A stretch of 64,000 nucleotides of DNA from Ramazzottius varieornatus (lineage: Eukaryota; Tardigrada; Eutardigrada; Parachela; Ramazzottiidae), in NCBI GenBank assembly GCA_001949185.1, contig BDGG01000018.1:7210-71209 (forward strand). The letters are read 5' to 3'. The first letter of the stretch is position 1. Every line of letters starts with the position of its first letter. Both the position numbers and the translations under genes were made by a program. Below the pieces are notes generated by a model. The model searched no databases. It saw only the letters and a list, made by a program, of their open reading frames with translations, and had not been told where the DNA came from. This document shows positions 11,138-21,129 of this stretch, piece by piece.

Positions 11138-12311
11138 AGTCAGCACGTTTACAGGATATCCTGAGTACTAAATCTGTACAGATTCCAGCGGAACAGAGAC
11201 TACAGATCAGTTGGAGAACAGCAGAAGAAAACCAGACGTAAAAACGAGGAAAGCTATAAGTGTAATTGGTGTAATAGAGAGTAGAAAAAGTATGTAAAGC
11301 AAGTGTGCAAGAGATAAACGGATTTAAAATCTCAATAAAAGCTGCTCGAGGGCAGCTTTTTCCGATCTGTAAAATCACAGAAACAACCAAAAAATCAATC
11401 AAGCCTGTCGACACCTATTGCAGCTGGGCGATATAACTTACAGTGTATTATACAGTGTTCTTGTTGTCGTGCTCGTGAAGATCTACTCAAAGTGCTGCCG
11501 TGCCGCGTACGTTCGGTCTCAAACAACTAGGTAATCGCCACTCGCGGCGTGGGTGGCGCACCTGGGGTGGTATTGACCAGTAACAGGTGTAACAGGTGAG
11601 AGCTTCATTTCGCACATCTCGAACATCAACAGTAGAAAAACGGCCACCACTTAACGTGAAGAAATGGTTGTTTGCGACTCTTTGCAGATGTGGGTTATAC
11701 TCCCCTGACAGTCTCTGGCAAGCGCTGCCACCGGTGACCATTTCTTGCATGTCCTGCAGCATGACAGCCAAACCAAGGCCAAGCATCTTCTGCGTCTTTG
11801 GAAAATATACGCCTTCATTACACGGACTAAAATGACCGTCCTACCCCAAAAATCCGGGAATGGAAGACAATTTTTCACATTGCCGCCAGCGACACCATCT
11901 TCGTATCGACCATACGGAAGAAAAAGACTTCAAGGGCGTTTTCCGCTGTCACCCTGTTAACTACTGGGGTTAATTAATCAGCGAGAAGAACGTCTAGCCA
12001 CGATGCCCGGACACTAGCACTGCCTGTCCGGGCATCCTGTTTCCTCCCAGTAGTGACCTGAATCTTTTAGGTGCACTGTTGCTGGAAGAGGGTCTGGAAG
12101 AAGCTGTCCGAGCGAAAACAAGTAAGATCAGTTTGGTGCATTCTAACTCAACTTGACGCCTGGACCTTCCTTAATCACGAAACGAACACGGAAGTACTTG
12201 GGGTCAATGAAGGTAAACTGTCAAGGTAGGCGGATATACACAATTGCGTAAACCATTTGCCCAGCCTTCGCACAGTCCCCAAACACAGACCTCAACCGAA
12301 GGCTGATTGAA
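11138..12311. other. no supported gene; contains nested inverted repeats
   Basis: Open frames are short and mutually overlapping. The hairpin at 11960-12054 is listed separately. Part of this stretch may be the 3' end of the DIRS element, whose boundary I could not fix. Confidence 0.45.
11960..12054. repeat. nested inverted repeats forming a two-step stem
   Basis: An inner perfect 12-bp stem (GATGCCCGGACA at 12002-12013 with its complement at 12025-12036, 11-base loop) sits inside an outer perfect 9-bp pair (ACTACTGGG at 11960-11968 with CCCAGTAGT at 12046-12054). It lies about 260 bases beyond the end of the recombinase ORF of the DIRS element. Confidence 0.8.
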
Positions 12312-13196
12312 CTAACCTGAGATTCGCGGCATAGTTTGGGTCAAGGAGACCATATCTGGTCGGACGTATCGGTTTGAAACGTCGCTGCTCCATCTGCCCA
12401 TGGCCCTAATCTGTTCCATGGAGCATCCGGCTTTAGAAGCCGTCGCAGCCGCTCCTATCCGGAAACTATGAGAGGTAAAGCCATTCCCGAGAAAAATTTG
12501 TAGCTCGCGATTGACACGTTGGCGAGTCAGGTAGCATCCATCATGGGAAATGAATAATGGTGTATGTCTTGCTGAAGATCTGGCCAGCATATATGCGTGA
12601 AGGGCTTGTACGGGACAAGTATCCGTTTGAGTTTTTGCTAAATAAATTGCAGGAGGTGTGGTTTTGCGATGGGTTTTATCTCGCCGTAAACATATTTGGA
12701 CCGAATCGCAGAATATTTGTAAGTCATTCAGGACAAGGTTTGATTTGTCAAAACTTGCATCCTTCGAACTGGTATACTCGGACACACGTAACATGCCGTA
12801 GAACGCCATGGTGAAAGCCGACCAAAGCATCAGCTGGTCGTGTCGAGGAATGAGAGATTCGAACAGGTCACCTTTGAGCTGTCGTAAATGTTTTATTGTC
12901 AGAGGCGTTCTCTTGTATGTTTCGGGACGGGTTTGGTTGGTTAGACCTTTCAACATCATTGAGAGGTGATGGTCATTTCTACCAGGATCTTCGAAACCGT
13001 GCTCCAGTTGTTCTGAACGCACGCCGGCTACATAAACTGTCGCTGTTTTCCCGCTTAGCCCTTCGCTATCCAACCAGGAAACGAACCGTCTGATGGTTTG
13101 GCGATCCGTAGGGAGATAAGGGAGATGATGGCTCAAACAGAAAGAGCGAGATCGCTCAAAACCGTTTCGGTAGCCTCTTCTGGTAGAGGGAGCCAA
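12312..13196 (-). CDS. DIRS tyrosine recombinase, intact ORF
   Basis: The ORF is 294 codons from ATG 13196 with no stop or frameshift. The N-terminal core-binding part contains YLPTDRQTIRRFVSWL and TATVYVAGVRS. The catalytic part has the first Arg in MLRVSEYT, the HxxR box as HSFRIGAA, and the nucleophile Tyr in SNRYVRP, preceded by MGRWSS. These are the R, H, R and Y positions of tyrosine recombinases, which in DIRS elements integrate a circular DNA copy without target-site duplication. It is the only undamaged ORF of the element. Confidence 0.9.
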   Translation of the reverse strand: MAPSTRRGYRNGFERSRSFCLSHHLPYLPTDRQTIRRFVSWLDSEGLSGKTATVYVAGVRSEQLEHGFEDPGRNDHHLSMMLKGLTNQTRPETYKRTPLTIKHLRQLKGDLFESLIPRHDQLMLWSAFTMAFYGMLRVSEYTSSKDASFDKSNLVLNDLQIFCDSVQICLRRDKTHRKTTPPAIYLAKTQTDTCPVQALHAYMLARSSARHTPLFISHDGCYLTRQRVNRELQIFLGNGFTSHSFRIGAAATASKAGCSMEQIRAMGRWSSDVSNRYVRPDMVSLTQTMPRISG

Positions 13197-14892
13197 TCGC
13201 TTACCGACGAGCTCTCGCGATCTTGCATCGAGTTCGAACAGTTTCCGTGTTCTAGCATGATCTCCCGCAAAAAATTTAGGATGTTGTCTACCATTATGGC
13301 CTTGGGATGATTTTCCAAGAACCGCGCGTTGTCGAATTTAGACACAGCATCAGCCAATGTATTATCAACGCCGCTTATGTACGTTATTCTCAGTGTTAAA
13401 TTTGTTCTTTGCCGCTTCAAAATAGATGCGGCGTATCGCCGTCATGATTGCGACATTCGACACATGTACATTTTGCCCAGATCTGGACCACCGACATATT
13501 TTCGGAATGAATTGAGATTCGCTTTGTCTGCCAGTTTGACCCCCAAACACAATACGAGATCAAAACTGGTAACAGTTCCAACAAAACAATGGATGGTTTG
13601 GCTTCAAGTAGTCAGTTTGGCCATCGTAACTGAAACCATTCTGCGCCGTAAACACCACCGCAACCGATGCTACCTGATGCGTCGGTGAATAGATGCATAC
13701 TTGGAGCGGCCACCCATTTTGTCCGAAGAAACTTGCACGAGCCATTTCATGTCGGAAGAAAATCTATCCACCACTGCAGATCTGCTCTGAAGCCATCGTT
13801 CAGTTTCAGTTTAGGATGTTCGAGTTGTTTAACCTTATGTGCAAGATTGAGCATCCTTCGTAGGAAGATTGTGCCAGCCGGGATACATTTGGTTGCAAAG
13901 CCCAATTGTCCGCAAATGCTAAGAATTTCCCGTTTAGTAGCTTTCACTCTAGCTTTGTAAACCGTGAACAAATCTTGAATTTCCTTAACTTTACTTTCCG
14001 GAATGCTCATAGTCTGAGTTTCAGTATCGAGTTGAATGCCGAGGAAGGTGAATTTAGTCGTAGGGCCCTCGATTCTCTCTTCTGCTATGGGCACACCAAG
14101 GTGTGCACATAATGCTCGTATAAAAGTCAATGTATAATGGCACGCAGGTGACGCACTAGGTGCAGCCCACCAGAAATCATCGATGTAATGCAAAACGTCA
14201 AGCATTCCACCATTAGTCTTAATTTTCCATTCGAGAATCTTGGAGAGATTATCGAACAAACTAGGTGAAGATCGACACCCAAACGGCAGTACCGTATCGA
14301 AATAATATTTTCCATCGCACATGTAAACAAGCAGATGCTAATCCTCTTTCACGACTGGCATGAGTCTAAAGGCGCTCTTCAAATCCGTTTTTGCCATCAA
14401 ACAGCCCTTTCCAAGTTTAAGACAAATACCAATGGCGTCGTCGACTGAACAGAAGTTAAGGGTATAATCTGTTTTCGAAATGTAATCGTTGACTGACGGT
14501 CTGAAGGGTCTGAACAAGTCCATAATAAGGCGAACTCCGCCTAGTTTTTTGGGGCGTACACCCATGGAGGAACAAATGAATTGGGGAAAAGGCGGATGGT
14601 CCAAAGGACCAACATTGTGCTTTGCAGCGACCTCTTTGGCTACATAATCGCGTACGACCTCAGGGTGTTCTCGAGCAGTTCGAGCATTAGGAGTGATTTG
14701 AGTAACATCAGGGCCGGTATAACCCAGGCGAAAACCATTGATAAGGCCATGGACGAAATAATCAGCAAATTCGGAGTCGGGATAATCCTTCAGGGCATGA
14801 GCAAACCGTTCTGGTATCAATGGGGTATATGCTTTATCAGGAATTTTAACAGAAGTAAAATGATGAGTGGTAACAGAATAGTAGAAGGAACA
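13133..14892 (-). pseudogene. DIRS reverse transcriptase and RNase H, degraded
   Basis: It is in frame with gag. Recognisable parts are TPLIPERF, MAKTDLKSAFRLMPV (catalytic Asp in the first RT block), LPFGCRSSPSLF, HYIDDF (catalytic YxDD) and FTFLGIQLD. RNase H shows LFTDASGS with its catalytic Asp, then EAKPSIVLLELLPV, and ends in SGVDNTLADAVSKFDNARF. Lesions: TAG at 14338-14340 where EDWHLL is expected, TGA at 13747 where PxWNG is expected, a further TGA at WPN-stop-LLEA, and at least two frameshifts in RNase H. IHSEN replaces the usual IHSDN. The enzyme is dead. Confidence 0.8.
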
Positions 14893-16380
14893 CTAAGCGT
14901 AGCGATGGGTGAGCTTGGTATGCCCGGATCTGAGGCATTGCGAACAGTAACGGACATAGTTCTGATAACATGTTTCAGCGCAGCCACCGGGTTCGCTGAA
15001 ACGACTGCAGACCAGGACCACAGCTTTAGGTCGATTACCATCAGAGTTAGAACTGGAGCCATCAGATTCCATGTTAGAAAATCTATTAGATGTCTTCACA
15101 CCTTGTTTCTTGCTGGGGCATGTTGTTGCGATATGGCCCTTCTCGCTGCATACATGGCAGGTAGCGGTGCGAATCCACTCAGAGTATGGACCTCGAGCAA
15201 CGGTGCCGATAACTGTGGTAGTAGTGGCAGTTGGCTTGAAATCATTTTTAACGGCCTTAACGATATCACGGTCCTCGTGGTACCACCCGGTTACATTAGA
15301 ATCCAGCAATGCCATCTTTTGACGGAAACGTTGGTCATATCCCAACCAAAAGCGCACGTCAGGCTTTCGTGAAGCCAACCCCCGGATAATGCCACTATAG
15401 GCAAGGAAAGGTATAGCCATATCGGGGTAATAGTAGCTCCGATTGAGAGAGAAAGTCAAAAACGCATTTTGCCAGGAGGGCAAGCTAACGATCACCAAGT
15501 GTCCTGTACTAGGGTCACCGGGTTGTTTGCGCTTGGTGCTATCAGGCACATATCTATCAGTAACCAGATCCTGGAAAACCACGTAGGCTGATTTTTGTCG
15601 AAGCAACTTGTCAACAGTAGGAGTGACTGGGGGGAAGTTGAAATGAGTAGAAGGAGGTGGCTTTTTTGAAACGACACTGTAGACAACTGGGGTAGGTGAG
15701 GAATGTATTTGATTGCCGTACTGCGGTAGAGGCGAAGGAGAACGGGAGACTGAGTACGTTGGGGAGGAGCGTACCTGACGATGGAGTAACTCGTTTGTAG
15801 CTTCCAGCCGCTTGACATGACGAAGGATGGCGGCGGTCTCTTCTGGTGTCGGCTAGGTGCCGTTGGTAGGCAAACACGGATCCCTTCCATTTCGGCCTGC
15901 TGGTTCGCCTTGTAATCGTCCACCGGAAGAATGTCCCATGTGACCCATCACGTCGTGTCCACCAGGTCCAACTTGGCCACCAACATACACGCTCCCTTCG
16001 TATTCCATTCTTCTTTCCTGTCTTCCTGATCTATCCGACACGCGGAGTAATTCCGGACCAGTTCCCTGTCCTTCCAGTCTTCCAGATCCACTTTCCAGTC
16101 TTCTGGATCCATTCTCCAAGCGGCTTGGGCTTCCCTGTCGGTCTTCTCGTCCGGGCGCTGCGAACAGCTCCAAGGCCCGATCCACACTGACCGCGCGACG
16201 AACGTCTTTCAACGCCGACCGAAGGCGTTTGGCGAGAGGCACCTCTGGTAACGTGGTAAGAACTCGACTATCATCAGGCCCAGCTGGGTATTTGGTACCG
16301 TAACGGTGTCGTCCACTAGGGCTATCGCTGGCTACCGGAGGCATAGCCCCGTGTAGGCTCTGAGGTCGCGAGTTTGCCAC
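14893..16380 (-). pseudogene. DIRS gag-like protein
   Basis: A single frame runs from ATG 16380 to TAG 14893-14895, about 495 codons, interrupted by one TAG at 15853-15855. The N-terminal third is Arg/Gly/Ser-rich and low in complexity. The C-terminal part carries a zinc knuckle CHVCSEKGHIATTC (CX2CX4HX4C) near 15120-15165 and a second Cys/His cluster CSQCLRSGHTKLTH just before the end. Knuckles bind element RNA in related gag proteins. The final TAG is followed in the same frame by the RT. Confidence 0.7.
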
Positions 16381-16594
16381 CGAGAAGACTTAAAAAAGCT
16401 GATGTGCTCACTTCTTGACACAGTGACTGACTCCAGCTATAATTTTAGAGTGTAAGCTCCAGTTCTGCCCTGTCGGATTAGAGACCCTTGGACCGTGGGG
16501 ACCTTCCGCAACGGAGCTGTTCGAAGCTGTCGGAAGGAAGATGGCTGAAGTAACTGGCGAGTCCAGGTCTTTTCAGTTTTATAACCAGCGAGTA

Positions 16595-19171
16595 CGAGGG
16601 AAAGGTTGTTGAGTTAGCCGGCCCATGCTGCGGTTGTTGAGTTAGCCACCCTTGCGGTATGTGGTGGAGCACAGGCAGGCTATAGCCTTGAGTCGTGGTA
16701 TAAGTAATAGCGCTTTTCCAAACTGCGGTGTAGTGGACACTATACCGTCAAATACACAGTACGTAGATTTTGACATCTTCGCGACTGAACTATCCATCGC
16801 ACAACCAGCTCATCACACTTCCCTAAAATCTTCTTAGTGGTTATTCAATACAACAAATAATATCGAGGTCAGAATACTGATTAAGAGCGGAACCCGCTTC
16901 AAATCATAGGGTCGATTATCCCTCAAGCTATCTTTTGTTTCTTGGCAACACGCGTCTGTCTTGGTGGAACTTCTTGGGCAATGTCTTCTGGCTCGTGGGT
17001 CGATGATGCTTTTCGCTTCGTCAAGTTGTTTTCTGACCGCCACGCTCTTTCCAGTCTTATGCAAAATGCTTGATGTTTCCTGAACTTCCTCTTGATTAGA
17101 CGTCGACTTTCGTTTTACAGCTTTAGAGGCGTCCTTAGCTGCTTTCACAGCAGTACGTTTTGCGGCCTGCGCAAACTGAAAGTTGTCCTCGTTGAACAAA
17201 CCTCCAGCACTAAGGTTCAGGTGATCGTTTTTTTCTCGACGTGCTTTCTTTGGTGCGACAGTGAACAGCGAAGCTTGGTGTGAAGCAGCTAGCACGGCAC
17301 CCGGAGTTACACCTCGCTGCTTTAACCTGGTGAATTTCAGAATGTCGTCACGATCTTTCTGGTCAACGATATCAAGCTCAGCAGACAAGGATTCCGTCAA
17401 ACGTTCAAAAATGGGCTGATAGTCTTTTGCAGCGACCTCCCCCGGGATCACACGATCACTAGGACAATGACGAGTCTTCACAGTGGCACGAATTACTTCA
17501 GGGCTGAATGGAAACAGTCCCGATTTTCGGAATCCGGATGCGAGATTCTGTCCGGCGTTGAAAGAGTGTTGAGAGAGGCATTCTTCCGTATAAAACCACA
17601 GTTTTACCAGATGAGACAAAAGATTATCCTTCGTCACCTGAGAATTACATCACACTAAATAATCACCACTAAATCACTGAAATACCACTGTTGAAATCTC
17701 ACCAGTCCTCCTATCATATTATGACGGTGCCTCAAGTATTCAGCCCACGATTTCCTGACGCCCAAACACGGAGATATCAAAAGGCTTCAGATGACTCGTT
17801 TGTCCAGCAGGTAGTGCGAAGACGTAAACGATCTTGCCGCTTTCTGCCTCGAATCCTTTGATGTATATCATCAAAGTAAAATGGGTGACATGAGAGAAGT
17901 GTCGCTCACTGTTAAGTGACGTAGTGCGTAAAGTATTGAGTACACTGTGGCTAACCTTCAGTTTAGTCATTGCCGGAAATACTACCAACTTACGGTGATT
18001 GGCAAAGTGAAGTTGATCCATGGTTCCGGAATCATTCACTACTTGATACGAGTGTCCAATTGTACCATCTAGTCGTGAACGAACGCGTCGTTTACCGGAA
18101 AAGAGTGCCATGAACGGAAGTTGAAGTCCAGCGGCATTTCCACATGGTAATATAGTCACCAGTTCTTTCTCCGTTCCATCAAATTGGGAATAAATCTGAC
18201 GCATTCCTTTTCGTCCTAACACCCTGTCGAACATTTCTGCAGTATTATAGGCTGACTCGTCCAGATTCCACACTTGTTCTGGTTCGTCGAGGAAGCCTCG
18301 GTGGAAAAGTAGCTCCGTCAGCTTGCTGATGTATTTGTCCGCTAATTCATGTGTCCATTCGCGGTCTTTCTTTCGGTTATTTGCGTGGGTTACTCGTATG
18401 GACAACGTGGAATGTCGCTGCAGAAATCGACGGAAATGTTGATCGTTGAAGGCTGTGTGCTCTAGGCCTAAAACATGTTGAGATCGACGTAAGCAAGATC
18501 GGAAGACAAATTACGAGAATAAACAACTCCACGCACCAAGTCGGTTATTTATCTCCACGATTGCTGCCGCGCAGTGCTGTCGATTTAGCGGAATTCCCGT
18601 ATCAGAGCAAGCCAGCCAAAAGTCAGCAAGAGCTTCTTCTTGAGGAGGTATTTTCGGCTGCTTTCTGTGAGGCCCAAGATGCCGATTGTTCAGCCGATTA
18701 CTCAGCGTCCGTCGATTGACTCCGTACAGCATTGCTGATTTCCGCTCACTCCATCCCAGTTTATCCACGGCATGAGATGCTGCCTCCAATGTAAGTTGAG
18801 CATGAGCTTCTGTTGCGGTGATTTTTGACTTACGGTGAAAATACAAAAAGTGCAGCAAAAGGAATTTGACCCTGTCGTATAAAATCAAGTCACGTCGTCA
18901 GCTAAATTTACGCTGCGAGCGCCTCTAGTGGCCTCGAGTTCATTTCCGGTCCAGGCTCATTAACATGGGATTCAAGCGTTCTAAAATATGAAGATCCGTG
19001 AAGTCTTCCAGAACCCAACTTCGGTTACACATAGTATTATCCGGCAGCCCCTCATTTTCTCTATCGATCCATCCGAAATAATTTGGGTATTAGTCACAGA
19101 TAAGAGGCGAAAATATGTGGCTAAGTGAACAACCTCGACATAGGCCGGCTAATTCAACAACCTTTCCCTCG
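16595..19171. mobile_element. pogo/Tigger-like DNA transposon with both ends
   Basis: The left end (CGAGGGAAAGGTTGTTGAG onward) and the reverse complement of the right end match over about 50 bases with a handful of differences. The element is flanked by TA on both sides (16593-16594 and 19172-19173), the Tc1/mariner/pogo target. Each terminal repeat contains the word GGTTGTTgAgTTAGCC twice about 28 bases apart, which may be doubled transposase binding sites. The interior encodes the transposase on the minus strand. Total length is 2577 bases. Confidence 0.85.
16834..18888 (-). pseudogene. pogo/Tigger-like DDE transposase, inactivated
   Basis: Exon 1 ends at 18537 (donor GTGCGT). It carries a helix-turn-helix region (EAASHAVDKLGWSERKSA, then GVNRRTLSNRLNNRHLG). 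Exon 2 starts at 18467, giving FRRFLQRHSTLS and the DDE_1 core: VWNLDESAYNT (first Asp), SERHFSHVT where DGHxSH is expected (second Asp lost), and LPAGQTSHLKPFD (third Asp). A frameshift near 17765 separates it from WAEYLRHRHN. A further exon beginning at about 17640 carries FRKSGLFPFSPEV and a Lys/Ala-rich tail to 16834. No ATG precedes exon 1 convincingly. The frameshift and lost Asp make it inactive. Confidence 0.8.
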
Positions 19172-19429
19172 TATCGATAAATATCCTTCACGGAAGTTAC
19201 TCTGTTCTCAGTAATGTCGTTGAAGAGAGTAATGTCTGGGTAGTATTTGTATCGATGGTTCCTCATTTTTTGATTGTAGATTATTGTCCTCAAATAACTT
19301 AAAGCCAGCGAGGCCTTTGTCCTACAGAAGTACAACATCGGCGAAAGTTGCCGTTTCAGCACAGTCTTCACTAAAGGTCCATTTCGAAAGATTCAAGACT
19401 AGCTTACCTACGAAGTTTACCAGATCTGG

Positions 19430-20240
19430 AGCTGTTGAAAACCAGACCAGACCACTTAGAAAGTGTTTCGTTTGATTTATGTGATTCGTGGTTTGACATC
19501 CAAACCGAACCACCTCTAACCACATGGCATCTCAAACCAAACCACTCAAACTGGTTTCGATCTCACGCCAAATCATATGAACCACTGGTTTATGTGGTTT
19601 AATTAGGTTTTAGGATATAGGAAAATTTCATACGAAATTTGCAGATTCTGTGCTAGAAGTCGGGCCGAAACTGGCCGTCTGACAGTGCCAATCTGTTTTC
19701 CCCCACTGCCACCGTGTGCAGCCACATCGTTCTCAGTGCCATGTGATGCACAGCTTTGACTGGGTGAGCACTGTGTCATAAGCTGCACGACATCAGAACC
19801 ACGCCTTCCGTCAGGTAAAAATTGCAGTTCCGGCAGTGTTGGACAACACTGCTGGTGGAAAAATGATTGCACTACCGGATGGCTTGCCATGGTGCTTTTT
19901 TAATTCCAGTACGCGCCAGTTTTGCCTGTTTGCGTCTGTTCGTAGAGAAACCAGCAACGGTCGCTCAACTTCTTATGTCCTCGGTGGTTATTTTCGTTGA
20001 TTAGTCAATTGAAGAAAACTGTCAGAATTTACTATGTACTGGTGATCAAAAAGCTGTTCGCAAACCAGTTCAAACCAGTGGTCTATGTGGTATGGCTCAA
20101 ATGGTCAGGTTTAAAGTTTAGACCAGACCACTTTTGGTGGTCTGCGGGAGAAACCGTTTTCATTTAACCGGTTTAGCATGCACACCACCACTTAAACCAA
20201 ACCAAAACATATGGTTCAAACGATTAACAGCTCTAACCAC
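19430..20240. repeat. non-autonomous element rich in AACCA/TGGTT words
   Basis: Two blocks, 19430-19613 and 20050-20240, are packed with AAACCA and its complement (ACCAGACCAGACCACTT, ACTGGTTT, AAACCAAACCACT). The outer ends carry GAGCTGTT (about 19430) and its complement AACAGCTC (about 20225) in inverted orientation. No target duplication was evident. It resembles a hAT-type MITE with subterminal binding words, but the class is not secure. Confidence 0.5.
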
Positions 20241-20339
20241 ATCTTCGTTGTCTGCTCTCAGTACTGCAGAATTCCACGGTGCGAAATCCCGCGCTACTTC
20301 TCCGGTAAACAGTTTTTCCGCGATGGCTTCTTAGGCTGC

Positions 20340-20640
20340 GTTTCGTAAGTGGTTGTCAACCCTGGTCGACGATAATATTGGGATAAACTGGCGTTCACAA
20401 AGCCACTCTTCAATAACTCATACCTGGTCAACGAAAACCAACCCAAATGCGTTCACAAAGACCATACGATATGAGCAACCCGCTGGAACCCAATTTAGTT
20501 ATTAACCGTGGTTGATTTATGAGCAATTCGAGTCGTTAACTCGATTCATCAACCACATCCCATTGAAAAGAGCCTACCCGCTTAACTAGCATAAATATGC
20601 TAGTAGACCCCTACCCCGCTCCTCTCCTCATGGAAGTTCT
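20340..20640. other. repeat-like sequence without a gene
   Basis: GCGTTCACAAAG(C/A)C occurs at about 20392 and 20453, together with GGTCAACGAAAACC/GGTTGTCAACC words. It looks like part of a degraded MITE. Confidence 0.3.
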
Positions 20641-20851
20641 CGTTGATGTATCGGTCATCGAGTATCTGTCTTTTTTCCCGTATTCGCCAGCTTTCTAAAC
20701 GAACTGTGGATCTTCCGTTCAAGCAACTTTTGGCCCTTAACATCGCCGTGACGGCAACATCCCAACGTTCACCGGAAGCCGACCAGATAACCATTCTGAG
20801 AGGAAGCCAGATGTCAGCTGCAGCCGAGCTCATCTGCACTGTTATTCGTAA

Positions 20852-21121
20852 GTGTGCCGCTGCTTCGTCGGCTCGTCGCTGCCCTCTTCATTGACTCGTC
20901 AACTACCATTCTACAACGTCCGCGTACTACGGAAACAGGCCTTCTGGGTGCTTTACAGTGACGAAGACTATCTGAAGGTAGTTTTCGGAGTGCAGCATTC
21001 GACTTTCACGAAGCTGCTACGAGATTTGAAGCCTCAAGTACAGCCTACGAGAGATCCCCTTTTTATCGTCCTCGTTTTGAGCTTGTTCCTTTCTGCTTTC
21101 CTCCGGTGCCTGGCATTATGA
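20852..21121 (+). pseudogene. possible PIF/Harbinger-type transposase remnant
   Basis: The frame contains VLYSDEDYLKVVFGVQHST followed by FTKLLRDLKPQVQPT. This fits the region just before the nuclease core of Harbinger-type transposases (an F-x(2)-L-x(3)-L-x-P-x-L pattern), but no DDE residues follow before the stop at 21119. The evidence is one short stretch, so the call is weak. Confidence 0.3.
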
Positions 21122-21129
21122 CGATAAGA

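Larger units (their letters stand above)
12312..16380 (-). mobile_element. DIRS-order retroelement (gag, RT-RNase H, tyrosine recombinase)
   Basis: In element orientation (minus) the order is a gag-like ORF with CCHC knuckle, reverse transcriptase, RNase H, then a tyrosine recombinase in place of an integrase, which defines DIRS-type elements. No methyltransferase (typical of DIRS1) or SGNH hydrolase (typical of Ngaro) was recognised. The repeat termini were not identified, so the coordinates are coding limits. Its 5' side abuts the pogo-like transposon that starts at 16595. Confidence 0.85.

Noticed and set aside
14581-15372. Plus-strand open frame of 263 codons
   Set aside because: It is antisense to the DIRS gag and RT region, where the minus strand has the zinc knuckle and RT motifs.
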